Assembly (NCBI GenBank): GCA_036971615.1 | Contig: JAYKKR010000044.1 | Coordinates: forward strand, 62,001 to 126,000 | Length of the DNA: 64,000 bases | Reading direction: 5' to 3' | Origin: Amyloporia xantha | Taxonomy: Eukaryota; Basidiomycota; Agaricomycetes; Polyporales; Adustoporiaceae | In this document: one piece after another, positions 1-9,325 of the stretch | Position numbering within the stretch: the stretch's first letter is position 1 | How the letters are laid out: each line of letters begins with the position of its first letter | Notes under the pieces: model-generated | Told to the model about the DNA's origin: nothing | Seen by the model: only the letters and a program-made list of their open reading frames with translations | The model's database searches: none | Program-made: the position numbers and the translations under genes

Positions 1-196
1 GTATTATAGCTTTATAAATATTCTACAGTCTCAAAAAGAAACACAAGCTAGCCTAGGATGCTCTGAGAAATCTAAAATATCTCAGAGAAACTCAGGCTTA
101 CCTGAGATGCTCTGAGATAACCTGAGCTACTCTGAGAAACCTCATATATCTCAGAGCACCCTAGGTTACCCCAGAGAAAAAGTGTTTTTCCTGATG
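1..196 (+). mobile_element. C element, right end (copy 0)
   Basis: This is the AT-rich right arm of the C element. It has repeated CTCTGAGA-type subterminal motifs and ends in GTTTTTCCTGATG (184-196), the reverse complement of the left terminus CATCAGGAAAAAC seen at 29680 and 45287. Confidence 0.8.
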
Positions 197-248
197 TTCT
201 AGTTGTATGTGACATGCTGACACATTTCTGGTGTTACTATTTGGATAG

Positions 249-436
249 CATTGTGGAGACACCTATCGGATCAACTGCGGCGACATGAGCGCAGTCCTCA
301 CTGCTTGGAAGAGGTCGAGAAGCTCGCCACATGCTTTGTCGAGAACCGCCATCAAGACGCAGACGAGATCTCCAGGATTTTGGATGGATACAGGGAGGTG
401 CTTTTGCCAGATGAGGTGTGGGGTACTGTCTCCTAG
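249..436 (+). pseudogene. g6-S, last exon, frameshifted copy
   Basis: This is exon 3 of the small conserved gene g6. It follows an acceptor ...TTTGGATAG at 248 and ends at TAG 434-436. Compared with 35396-35584 and 51002-51190 one base is missing near 303 (CACTGCTTGG against CACTCGTTTGG), which breaks the frame. The other copies read through to ...VLLPDEVWGTVS. The upstream exons lie outside the window. Confidence 0.7.
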
Positions 437-550
437 CGCCATCTCGCAGGTGGGTCTCGTCTGGTTGTGTATGTATTTCTTGTCACTCCCTGTATGAGCA
501 CGAGTGCATGACGTCCCCAGTGTCTGCCATTCGTCCAATGGACCTCGTAT

Positions 551-612
551 TTAAGTGGCTGAATCACATTACCATCCAATCATGTGGATGGCGATGCGAT
601 TCAGACACTTAA
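551..612. other. Stem-loop H1 (KDZ-S copy 0)
   Basis: The inverted repeat TTAAGTG-GC-TGAATC ... GATTCA-GA-CACTTAA encloses an inner CCATCC/GGATGG stem. The KDZ-L copy (24068) has TTAAGCG/CGCTTAA, so a T:A pair has become C:G with pairing kept. It is followed by the tail GGGTAGCATTGA, shared with H2. Confidence 0.75.
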
Positions 613-794
613 CTTCCGGGTAGCATTGACGAATGGCCCAGCTCGAGGACACCAGCAAATCATGCTCTTTGGACGTCACGCCATGTCAAAGGTGGGTGTT
701 TCCAGGTGGTGTATGTATTCGTTGCGTCTGCACAGTGAGAGCATGAAGGCATGATGTCCTTTTGCGCCAGCCGATCCTTCAATGTCCTTGGTAT

Positions 795-859
795 TCAAGC
801 GGCTGAATTGGATGGCCATCCAACAATGGTTGGATGGCGATTCGATTCAGATGCTTTGA
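795..859. other. Stem-loop H2 (KDZ-S copy 0)
   Basis: The outer arms TCAAGCG-GC-TGAATT / GATTCA-GA-TGCTTTGA enclose the perfect inner hairpin CCATCCAAC-AATG-GTTGGATGG. Two outer pairs are G-U type here but Watson-Crick in KDZ-L (24312). The tail GGGTAGCATTGA matches that of H1. Confidence 0.7.
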
Positions 860-987
860 TCCAGGGTAGCATTGAAGAATCGTGCAGGTCGAGAATGCGA
901 GCACATCATGCCGGCTGCGCACCATGTGCCACACCTACGCGCGCCATGCACGGCGCCATCGGATGGCGCATATTGCCGCTGAACGAG

Positions 988-1050
988 GCGGCTTCATCTA
1001 TGACCTTCGGAGCCACAGGTATGCGGCTCTGAAGAGCATAGATGAAGGCG
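988..1050. other. Stem-loop H3 (KDZ-S copy 0)
   Basis: The stem CTTCATCTATG/CATAGATGAAG has an upper stem GGAGCC/GGCTCT and the loop ACAGGTATGC. The tail CCTGTCTGG follows. The loop and tail recur in H4 and H5. Confidence 0.75.
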
Positions 1051-1150
1051 CCCTGTCTGGCGAGCGATAGCGCCATCTCCCAACAGTGAGCATCAGCGCG
1101 CATGCACTTTGCCATCGGATGGCGCCCGTTGCCGCCGGTCAAGGCCCATT

Positions 1151-1202
1151 TGACTTATGTCCTTCTGAGCCACAGGTATGCGGCTCGGAGGAACATAAGT
1201 CA
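1151..1202. other. Stem-loop H5 (KDZ-S copy 0)
   Basis: The stem TGACTTATGT/ACATAAGTCA is extended by CCTTCTGAGCC/GGCTCGGAGG, with the constant loop ACAGGTATGC. The tail CCTGTCTGG follows. The stem sequence is unlike H3, but the architecture, loop and tail are the same. Confidence 0.75.
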
Positions 1203-1444
1203 GGTCTTCCTGTCTGGAGTCTGACTCTCTAACGTGAGTTTCAAATTTATGGTCTGAATGGATGCGGGATTCATGCATGGCGCTGTTGGATAAACCCATT
1301 AACTCCTTGCTCTCTACGTTCAAACAGTGGAATCGAGTTGCCCTCCGTGCCATGAGTACTCCGGATGCAGCTGATTTGTCCATCAGCATCAGGGGTCACT
1401 AGTGGTGGCCAGGATTGTAATACAATTGCCCTCAGACCTCCTGA

Positions 1445-1735
1445 AATGGTCGTGTATGGTGAGTTAGCATTGTATTGTAATAGATGCCCTGCACAGATTG
1501 TGATTGTAGATCCTCACTATATTGTGAATGAGCATTGTACAACAAGCATTGTGGATGGGCCTTGTGAGCGCTGTGAATGATTGTGAATGAATATTGTATG
1601 TCCTGTAAATGATTGTAGATGGGTATTGTACATCCTGTGAATGATTGTGGATGGGCATTGTATGTTCTGTAGATCATTGTGGATGAGCATTGTAAGCCCT
1701 GTTGATCATTGTGGATGAGCATTGTATGCAACAAT
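1445..1735 (+). repeat. Degenerate ~32-bp tandem repeat
   Basis: About eight diverged copies of a ~32-bp unit, roughly (CCTGTGAATGATTGTGGATG)(GGCATTGTAT). The last three units are the most regular. It is present in every KDZ-S copy and absent from the corresponding part of KDZ-L. Confidence 0.7.
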
Positions 1736-2289
1736 CTGGTGCAATTATGATTATTGTATTGAATAGCCATATTGGAGTGGATCCCAGTGGCATATAGCAG
1801 CCCCAGATTGACCATTACCATATTTGGAATGGCCCATTCAAATGGTTTCTAATGATGTATAGCAAGCATTGAGCCAATTGGAATTTTGAATAGCCGCATT
1901 CAAATGGATCCTAATGGTATATCATAACCTTACTGGACATTACCATATTTGGATTAACAGAAATAAGCGAATTTTAATATGATATTTTGACCCAGAACCT
2001 ATTCAGTAGAAATACTACAATACCCATCCACAATGATTTACAGGATATATGGTCCGTACATGAAATATGTGACCCAATACGAGTTTCACAAGGGCACCAC
2101 TCATAGCGATGCTGATGGCAAGCGCGCCATCTGTACATTCTATTTTGTCGATATTTGCCAACAGTGCAATGTAATATATGACTTGGCAAATAGAAAAATA
2201 TTCTCTGAAATACATACAAATGGCACAGTTGATGGCAGATTGCAATGGAGGATAAATGATGCATAGGAAAGGCAAGGATGTAGTGCAAT
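1736..2289. other. AT-rich internal segment of KDZ-S, no gene seen
   Basis: Short diverged repeats of the type GAATAGCCNCATTCAAATGG are visible at 1750-1940. Nothing in the rest resembles a protein, RNA gene or known element end. Short open frames here are not supported. Confidence 0.5.
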
Positions 2290-2699
2290 GAAGCATGAAA
2301 TTATGGCACGGTAGGCAGACACATCTCCACAGGGTACATTATAGCGTTGGCCGAAGCTACAGAGCAGGCAAAAATATAGCGGTAGAATATGGCACAGTGG
2401 GCCGACACATCGCACCAGAGTATATTATAGCATTGGCCGAAGCTACAGCGCAGGCAAAAATATAGCGGTAGAATGCGGCGCAGTGGGCTGACACATCTCC
2501 ACAGGGTACATTATAGTGTTGGCCAAAACTACAGCGCAGGCAAAAATATAGTGGTAAAATAGGGCGCAGTGGGCCGACACATCGCACCAGAGTATATTAT
2601 ACCATTGGCCGAAGCTACAGCGCAGGCAAAAATATAGCGGTAAAATAGGGTGCAGTGGGCCGCCAGTCTTTTCAGGCGATATTTGCGCCATCGGCTCAC
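2290..2699 (+). repeat. Right subterminal 86-bp repeats of KDZ-S (x4)
   Basis: CAGGCAAAAATATA recurs at 2365, 2451, 2537 and 2623, exactly 86 bp apart, within units that also carry GCAGTGGGC and GGCCGAAGCTACAG. Two reverse-complement copies lie at the left end (6600-6790). This is the KDZ-S counterpart of the 86-87 bp arrays of KDZ-L. Confidence 0.85.
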
Positions 2700-2813
2700 A
2701 CTGCAGCCAAGGCAATATTATGGCGTCGGCAGACGTCCGCTCTCCTTACACTGTAGGGAAAATATCACCCATATCTCTCCCTAGTCATTAGGCTATAATG
2801 ACTGAATGGGCTC
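2700..2813 (-). repeat. Right terminal inverted repeat of KDZ-S
   Basis: Reverse-complemented it reads GAGCCCATTCAGTCATTATAGCC..., matching the left end CACACCATACAGTCACTGTAGCC... except in the outermost bases. Both ends then share GGAGAGATATGGGTGATATT and GGAGAGCGGACGTCGGC. Confidence 0.85.
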
Positions 2814-2819
2814 CGACTG

Positions 2820-4095
2820 CCTGGCCAGGACACATGCTAACTTATGGGGCGTATCTAGAAGGCACCGTTGTTCAAGAACGCGACTGGATCATGATGGCTG
2901 TCGTGAACCTGTGCGCCGTCTTGGAATATGGTCGGCCAAACGCTGTCCTCAGGCGCATCTCCGGTATCGGAGGTCGAGAAGCACACATCGGCAAGGCGAG
3001 CGTCAGCCCGATAGTGGCGAACGCCGCAGCTGGACGAGTGAAGTTAATGGCAAAGAAGGCGGAGGATGATGAGAAGAGGATGGACATTGATGATGAAGAT
3101 GTGCCTCCCGAGGCGCTATGCGCACATCACAAGTCTTCCCCCATGCTCTCTGACACCATCCCATCCCCGAGCAAGCCCGCGCTTCCCCCGGCGCTGTTGA
3201 CAGGTATGCAGCTCGCGTTCTCAATGCTCGCCCACGTCCTCGAGAAGCCGATGCGAAAATCATCACCATTCGCACACTCGACCCTCAACCCATACATCAC
3301 CATCTTCCTTACATTCCTCGCCACCACGCTGAAGGACAGCCACGCGCTTGCGATATTGGAGCGCGCTATCCCGTGGAACGTTCTTGCGAAGTTCCTCGAG
3401 AGCGTACCCCGTCGGATCATGTACCGCGAGTTTCAGAAGGAGTGTGGCGATGGCGCGCCGTTGTTGACAAGCGGATCCAAGCTGCTGGCCGAGGACTGGT
3501 GCCTGCGAGGCATGGGCTGGAGTGGCAAGAAGGTCTATGCCATGGGCTTCTGGTCACAGGAGGCTGCATCCGAAGAGCACAACATCGAGATGGAGGTTCT
3601 CGACAAGGTCGAGTCCGGCGATCAGACGGACGGGATCATTGAGGATGGTGATGATGATGACTCGAAAGGGGACCCGATGCGCGGCGAGCTTTGCAAGCGG
3701 TGGGTGTGCGTCGCCCCTGCCGGACTTAAAATTGCGAAGTACGTCAAAGGTTTCCACTACGTCCCGCCTCCAAGTGGGGATGGCCGAGGGCAGTGGAAAG
3801 TCGATGGTGTCCTGGCGGAGAAGGTCTCGAGGTGGCAGGAAGAGGACAGGTGCAGACTCAAGCGTCCACCACGACGCCCTACCACGTCCGTGCATTGCTC
3901 GCGCATGCAGCTGGGATCTACTGAATGGCACCCAAGATCGAACAGCAAGTCGCGGATATGCGCAAACAAATCGAGCGGGACAACGAGGACAGGCCGAATG
4001 GCAAGATTTCGGATGCCGACCTCCATATGCCTGGTCTTTCTGGTGTATATACTCAACCCAAATGGATGATTACAGTCTTCACATATATTTATTGA
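2820..4095 (+). pseudogene. Est1/SMG5-7-like fragment, copy 1
   Basis: The translation resembles the DNA/RNA-binding part of fungal Est1/SMG-type proteins (telomerase-associated or nonsense-decay factors): ERDWIMMAVVNLCAVLEYG, then NPYITIFLTFLATTLKDSHA, IPWNVLAKFLESVPRRIM, LLAEDWCLRGMGWSGKKVY and TDGIIEDGDDDD. The N-terminal region is missing at the transposon edge; the open frame even starts inside the KDZ-S end, at 2798. Near 3853 the natural frame shifts (to VQTQASTTTPYHVRALL), and TGA at 3922-3924 interrupts it before KIEQQVADMRKQIERDNEDR. Shift and stop occur in all three copies, so they predate amplification. No C-terminal PIN domain is visible. The family call is from memory of the motifs, and function is probably lost. 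Confidence 0.65.
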
Positions 4096-4228
4096 TGAGT
4101 TTCAGTCGACTAAGAACATACACGTCTTCCCAACATGCGTGCATATATACTCAAATCATACTATCAAAAACGGCACACCAACTCAAGATATGATACAGAA
4201 CATTACAGAGAAAGTAAATACAATCACC

Positions 4229-6199
4229 CTAATCGAATTCCGAGGTGTCAAGTGTGAGATCGATGACCTCACGAGCTTGCTCAGCTTTTGGGATGCATGC
4301 CCTGAGGATTCGCCTACGTTTCACGGGACACTGAGATTGAAGATGATAGTCATGAGAGGGAGACGATGGAAAATTTTCAGAACTGGCCTCTCTTTGCCAA
4401 GAGAGGTTGAACCCAAGGGAAGGAGAGCACGAATGACTTCAACAGATGACTCAGTCGAAGGAGTCCCTATGGTCATACTGCTCGAGGTGGATGGCGGATA
4501 AGTGGTATCGGGGACTGAAGTGAATGAATGCAACTCTTCGAGTGCGAGAGACGAACTGCCACCGATCAGAGGTGATAACAGGTGTCGAGTACCACAAGAT
4601 GGCTGTGAGGATTGTGACGGATCGGAAAGTGGGGAGCTCTCTGGAATGGGAGGACAAGTGTGGTGAAGGAACATGTTTACTCCCATACAGAGGCCGCAAT
4701 GGCGGCATCCACCCAAGACGGATAGCAACTGCGTGTATGCGACACCAGGATTGTCACGACTAATGAGCTTGAGAATGGTGGCATCCATTTCTTCGTCGGA
4801 CGGAAGCGGCAGGTCATGAATGCCACGGTGAGCATATTCTTGCGGGGGTGTAGTCGATATTCGCAGGGGATCGTCAACATAGCCTGGTGCCATGTCTACG
4901 TCATGCGTTAGTGGAGAGTAGCAACAAAAGACAGTGCAAGTACTCACGTTCGAGACCAGGCCAGTCACCTAAACATAGATTATGCATGAGACGACAGTGT
5001 TCAGATCTAGAAGCTAAAGGCAACACTTACCAATGGTAGGTGTCTGAATCCCTGCCGCGGCATAGTATGGCCGACGAGCCTGAGGTGTAGATGTGATAGG
5101 CCTCTGAATTCTATATCCATGGCTAAACGGTAACATCACGTTCAAATTTGAGAACATTGCGCTGCCGGACGGTGAGGGGGGCTCGACTTTATTGTATGAA
5201 GCCGGCAACATGCGTTGCTTCCCTATATATGACTGTGAACCAGCGAAACACTTCTACAATTTAATACTAACCTTTCTGTTGCTGCGAAGAGGGCCCCGGG
5301 CCTGCTACAGGTCGTATGCCATCAGCTAGCTGACAGTACCGAAGTGTTATATAAAAGAAAACATACCAGCGGAGTTCTCTTTATCAGACATATCTTAGGA
5401 TTGGCCAGTCAGGCGTGATCACTAGAGGAACAGTTGAGAATTACTTACTACTCCCAACAGTCCCAAACAGATCCTTCAGAGGGAAAAGTGCATAAGATTG
5501 CCCAGTGAGACTAGTAGGCAGACGCAGCAAGCGGCATAGATTGACTGTGTGTCACGGCGGAATCAGGAATTACACCGCAAGCAGCTAGGTGTATGTTTAC
5601 TTACGAAAATATGAGCATCCGGTCACCTTACCACGCTTCCAATGTGCACAGCCAAGACATGGATTGTCGGCATGTTCGCCTTTCCATGGGACAAAAGCTT
5701 GACTGGATGGTCGGGGCCACCACGCAGCGAGCAAAAACAGGTTATGTTTGATAACCAATCAAACTTGTCGCAATAGGCAACAAGTTCATCGAGTGGGATA
5801 GGGCGCTGAAGGCTATCGCACAGGCTGAACATGTTACTTTAGCAAGACACAATTCTCGAAACTGACTAGAACGGCCACTTACTATGCAGCATCCTTAAGA
5901 GACGGTACAGGATCGGCGGTGAATGTCTGAATACGTGGGGTTATCTTCAATATGTGCTTCCACACGGATTCCTCGTCGTCATAGCGTTCGGACACAGTCA
6001 ACTCAGAACGAGGTGAGGCTGAGAGCTTGCTGAATACCGGAGCCATATGAACGGAGAAAGAGTTGTTGTAGTGACTTTCAGCGACAGACCCCAGCCAAGT
6101 TTTATACGAGCTTTGAGACGCCGGGCAGTCATAGAACACACTGACGAGATTTTGGAGACATGTGAATATAGGGACATGAGGATGCAAATCACTTTGCAA
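4229..6199 (-). CDS. Multi-exon gene of unknown function, copy 1
   Basis: Spliced reading gives about 525 residues from eight exons: 5883-6199, 5605-5824, 5449-5544, 5367-5393, 5272-5304, 5031-5232, 4948-4968 and 4229-4895. One junction (5272/5232) does not keep frame as read, and the first exon may not be the true start. Exon 2 encodes a cysteine-rich patch (ITCFCSLRGG ... NPCLGCAHWKRGKVTGCSYF) vaguely like a GRF-type zinc ribbon. The last exon has GGCRHCGLCMG ... HHTC, a Ser/Pro-rich stretch and the tail EVIDLTLD, which resembles a SUMO-interacting motif. In this copy A5 becomes A4 near 5693-5696 and T4 becomes T3 near 4395, breaking frames that are open in copies 2 and 3. Exon 1 is open here but shifted there. 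It is convergent with the Est1-like pseudogene. I do not recognise the family. Confidence 0.5.
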
Positions 6200-6493
6200 A
6201 GAGAAAATTTAGGAAAATGAAATAGATAGATGAACATGCGGATGAGGAGAAAATGCGAATCCAGTGACCACGTGGAGGACGGGAACTTGAGCCTCGTTGC
6301 ATAAATCCTAATGAGGTAGTGTACAAAAGAGGGAACAGCAGACACCCGCCCTGTATCTAATGTGGAAGGTGGCGGCTTGAGTGTCTATAGAAGAGGATTG
6401 GCGCGAAGCGTGATGTCGGCCCGGTGATGACAGCTGTCCATCACGCGAAGCTCAAGCCGGGCTGAGCCGGCTTAGTCATTTTGCGACGACTGC
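6200..6493. other. Intergenic end of block B, copy 1
   Basis: No gene is evident. It ends in the target duplication CGACTGC (6487-6493) immediately before the KDZ-S left end. Part may belong to the 5' region of the minus-strand gene. Confidence 0.4.
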
Positions 6494-6800
6494 CACACCA
6501 TACAGTCACTGTAGCCTACACTATAGGGAGAGATATGGGTGATATTTTCCCTACAGTGTAAGGAGAGCGGACGTCGGCCGACGCCATAATATTGCCTGCG
6601 CTGTAGCTTCGGCCAATGGTATAATATACTCTGGGGCGATGTGTCGGCCCACTGCGCCATATTCTACCGCTATATTTTTGCCTGCTCTGTAGCTTCGGCC
6701 AACGCTATAATGTACCCTGTGGAGATGTGTCGGCCAACCACGCTATATTCTACCGCTATATTTTTGCCTGCTCTGTTCGGCTATATTTTACCCCTGGGCG
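6494..6800 (+). repeat. Left terminal inverted repeat and subterminal repeats, KDZ-S copy 1
   Basis: The TIR (6494 to ~6590) is followed by two copies of the 86-bp unit (GTAGCTTCGGCCAA ... TGTCGGCC ... CTACCGCTATATTTTTGCCTG), inverted with respect to the four on the right side. From 6800 to 7058 nothing is recognisable. Confidence 0.8.
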
Positions 6801-7058
6801 GATGGGTTGGCCATTGCGCCATACATCAACACTATAATTCTCCCTGAACTCTACTGTCGGCTGATGTCTTCTACGACATTTCTATACACATAGTGTGTAC
6901 TGTATGCATTGCAATGACAAATATGCTTGAACACTGCCTGTTGTTGAGTTTCACATGATGTTTCATTTGTATCACCAATTAGACTACTCAAGCACAGACA
7001 GTAATGGGATACATTGACAGTGTGATAACCAATATTTACTGTCTACATTGTATGGTAC

Positions 7059-8237
7059 TCAAATATAGCCATCCCACATCATCGATTCCACCTGGCTGAC
7101 AGCATCGCGAGGGGGCCGAGCAGTGAGCAGAGTTTTGATAGGCTGGTTGAGCCTGAGGATGGTGTTGGCGACATTGATGTCTTCTTCAATGCGCTTCAGC
7201 TTTTCTTGCAAAGCTGCCCCTTGCAAATGCATGATTTGGGTATCCCTTGTGCTAGGGAAGCCCTCTTCTCTGCTGTTAGCGAATGGCGAAGACATCAGGC
7301 GAGAGACATCCCTGGCGCCATCCCCGACGCCATACTCGGTGCCATCCCTGGTGCCATCCCCAACACCATCCCCGGCGCCACTCATGCTGCCATCTACACC
7401 GCCATCCGGTAGAGCAACGGGTCCTGTATTGAAATGATAGAATGAATGAGTACATCAGACTAATGGAGTGAATGAGACCATACCCGGTGAAGGAGTGGGC
7501 GGCAGGTCGAGCAAATCCCAACACACAATGTCAGGGGGAGATCTAGACACAGCACAGTTGTGGGTGGATGGCGAACGAGGGCCAGTGGACAAGGGGATGT
7601 TGAAGTTTCCTCCAGGTCTTGGAGTGTGCTGTGGCGATGGCGCCAAGTCGAAATAGGGGTCAGCAAGGGAATCCAAGATAGGTGATGTTGGAATATTGAA
7701 CAGGTCTCGTGATGGCGCAGAGGGCGAGGGCGAGGGCGACCGTGATAAGTCAAAATCAGCCCTCAACCATTGAGGGAAGGGCCGCTGAGGCTCAGGAGAG
7801 ATGGGGGTGGGGGAAATCACGAAGTCAACAGCTCTGTGTGCAGAGGGCCGCGATGGCGCAGGGGATGGTGGGCGTTCCTGGGGTGATAAATTGAACGTTG
7901 CATTGCGATTGTCAGGAGATACCGGCGTGGGGGACTGGGCGAAGCGGAAATGTTTTGGGGGCGGAGGCGAGTATGGCGAGGATGGCAAGTCGAATGGCGC
8001 TCGGGATGGCGCAGGCGTGGCTGTGGGCGAAGGCAACAAGTCCAAAATGGGACGGGACTGGGGATCGGACTCCTCCTGTGTAGCATCGAAGTCAAAAGGG
8101 GGCCGGGCTGGAATGAGTCAGTACATTGGCGGCGTCAGGCTAAGGAATATTGCATGCGCACCTGGTTGATGCATGTGGAGGGGCAATGTCAGGGGAAGTG
8201 GAGAAAAGCGCAATCGCCCAAGTTTTGCGAGAGGCAT
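7059..8237 (-). CDS. g1-S: Ser/Pro-repeat protein with conserved C-terminal helix, copy 1
   Basis: Three exons (8162-8237, 7484-8107, 7059-7423) join in frame to 354 residues, starting MPLAKLGRLRF. Residues ~30-235 are low-complexity Ser/Pro repeats built on F-D-L/F plus S-P, for example APFDLPSSPYS and ADFDLSRSPSP. A Gly/Asp stretch (GAGDGVGDGTRDG) follows. The end is a predicted coiled coil, EEGFPS ... LQEKLKRIEEDINVANTI, then QPIKTLLTARPP and MMWDGYI. Only this tail is well conserved with g1-L (9326-11106), so it is probably the functional part. Function is unknown; a partner-binding or nuclear protein is a guess. It is divergent from g2 with the shared promoter motif ~33 bp upstream of the ATG. 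This is the intact copy. Confidence 0.7.
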
Positions 8238-8258
8238 GTAATAAAGGCTTGAGGGCGA

Positions 8259-8306
8259 CACGTGTAGTTCCGATCGGTTGGCCGCAGATCTTTCCGGTAG
8301 GCGCCC
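8259..8306. promoter_or_regulatory. Divergent promoter motif P1, KDZ-S copy 1
   Basis: CACGTG at 8259-8264 is followed by CCGATCGG (8270) and GATCTTTCCG (8287-8296), then AGGCGCCC. The same block lies between g1 and g2 of KDZ-L (11126-11173), although the surrounding spacer has diverged. Confidence 0.6.
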
Positions 8307-8404
8307 ATCTTCGACTTCCGCGCTGTGCCGAGTGCTTCTGACTTCATCTCCACAACTCTTACTGCCACCACTGTCCACTCTGCTACCCCCATTCCTCTGC
8401 TGTC

Positions 8405-8533
8405 ATGTCTGTTGCGTCCATCCAACCCTCCATCCTGCTCACCACCGCACGCATTGAAGAGGCGTTGAAGGTCGCGCCACCCTGAGGAGATCCCCGCTAT
8501 CAAGAGTTTGAATCAGCGCTGTGGAAAGAGGTG
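8405..8533 (+). pseudogene. g2-S remnant, exon 1 (copy 1)
   Basis: Starts MSVASIQPSILLTTARIEEALK, parallel to g2-L exon 1, but TGA interrupts it (KVAPP-stop-GDPRYQEFE). The donor is GTAAGTG at 8534. KDZ-L is inserted 24 bp into the following intron. The gene resumes at 28138. Confidence 0.7.
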
Positions 8534-8557
8534 GTAAGTGAACACCATGTGTTTCAT

Positions 8558-8564
8558 TTGACAT
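8558..8564. repeat. Target duplication TTGACAT, left of KDZ-L
   Basis: The same 7 bp follow KDZ-L at 28098-28104, and a single copy stands at the empty sites 43704-43710 and 59311-59317. Confidence 0.92.
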
Positions 8565-9125
8565 CACACCATACAGTCACTATAGCCTACTCTATAGGGA
8601 GAGATATGGGTGAAATTTTTATTACTTAGTAAGGAGAGCGGACGTCGGCCGACGCCATCGCTATAGCCTGCAGTGCAGGGTCGGCCGAGAGGGTATAATA
8701 TAGCCTGTAGATACGGCGCGGCCGAGTGCGCCATATTTCCGTAGTATATTCTCGCCTTCAAGTAGCGTCGGCCGAGAGGGTATAATATAGCCTGTAGATA
8801 CGGCGCGGCCGAGTGCGCCATATTTCTGTGGTATATTCTCGCCTGCAAGTAGTGTCGGCCGAGAGGGTATAATATAGCCTTTAGACACGGCGCGGCCGAG
8901 TGCGCCATATTTCCGTGGTATATTATCGCCTTCAAGTAGTGTCGGCCGAGAGGGTATAATATAGCCTGTAGACATGGCGCGGCCGAGTGCGCCATATTTC
9001 CGTGGTATATTATCGCCTTCCAGTAGCGTCGGCCGAGGGCTATAATATAGCCTTTAGACACGGCGCGGCCGAGTGCGCCATATTTCCGTGGTATATTATC
9101 GCCTTCAAGTAGCGTCGGCCGATGG
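8565..9125 (+). repeat. Left TIR and five 87-bp subterminal repeats of KDZ-L
   Basis: After the TIR, TCGGCCGAG recurs at 8681, 8768, 8855, 8942 and 9029, with a last TCGGCCGA at 9115, giving 87, 87, 87, 87 and 86 bp spacing. Each unit contains TATAATATAG, GGCGCGGCCGAG and GTATATTNTCGCCT. The array on the right is its reverse complement. Confidence 0.9.
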
Positions 9126-9325
9126 TGGATGCAGTGGTATTCATATCGCGCATCATGGCGCGCCGCGCTTATGGGCCTGGTATGCCCACTGGGATGGTAT
9201 TTTCATGGCGCGGTATCGGCGCCGCCAGGTCATGTGTTCGCGTATATTGGTAAAGCAACTCAATATTCTGTGACTACATTTTGTCCTTGATGCCAACGAC
9301 ATCGGAGTATATACTGTATAACGAA
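9126..9325. other. Spacer between left array and g1-L
   Basis: About 200 bp, probably the 3' region of g1-L. It includes GGCGCC-type palindromes near 9160 and 9220. No gene is seen. Confidence 0.4.

Larger units (their letters stand above)
1..2813 (+). mobile_element. KDZ-S transposon, copy 0 (right-hand part)
   Basis: This is the right end of a KDZ-S element whose left part lies before the window. In order it holds the end of the nested C element, the last exon of g6, four stem-loops, a 32-bp tandem repeat, four 86-bp subterminal repeats and the right terminal inverted repeat, ending in GAATGGGCTC at 2813. It is followed by CGACTGC (2814-2820), the 7-bp target duplication that also precedes the left end of the next copy at 6494. 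Confidence 0.85.
2814..6493. other. Block B, copy 1 (3.68 kb between KDZ-S copies)
   Basis: This is the non-transposon part of the tandem unit, repeated at 37962-41641 and 53569-57247 with near identity. It contains two convergent genes. Because each end abuts a CGACTGC duplication, the pre-insertion sequence joined the end of this block to its beginning. The block therefore either pre-existed as a tandem repeat or contains the duplication junction. Confidence 0.8.

Noticed and set aside
1432..1821. Minus-strand protein over the 32-bp repeat (Tyr/His/Ser/Ile-rich)
   Set aside because: The composition comes from the tandem repeat itself. There are no splice signals and it is absent from KDZ-L.
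2798..2820. Start codon of the Est1-like gene inside the KDZ-S right end
   Set aside because: The open frame begins in transposon sequence by chance. Homology to Est1/SMG proteins starts only beyond the target duplication.
8565..9061. Long open frames across the subterminal repeats (both ends)
   Set aside because: They follow the repeat period and encode repeated nonsense peptides. No splice or start context supports them.
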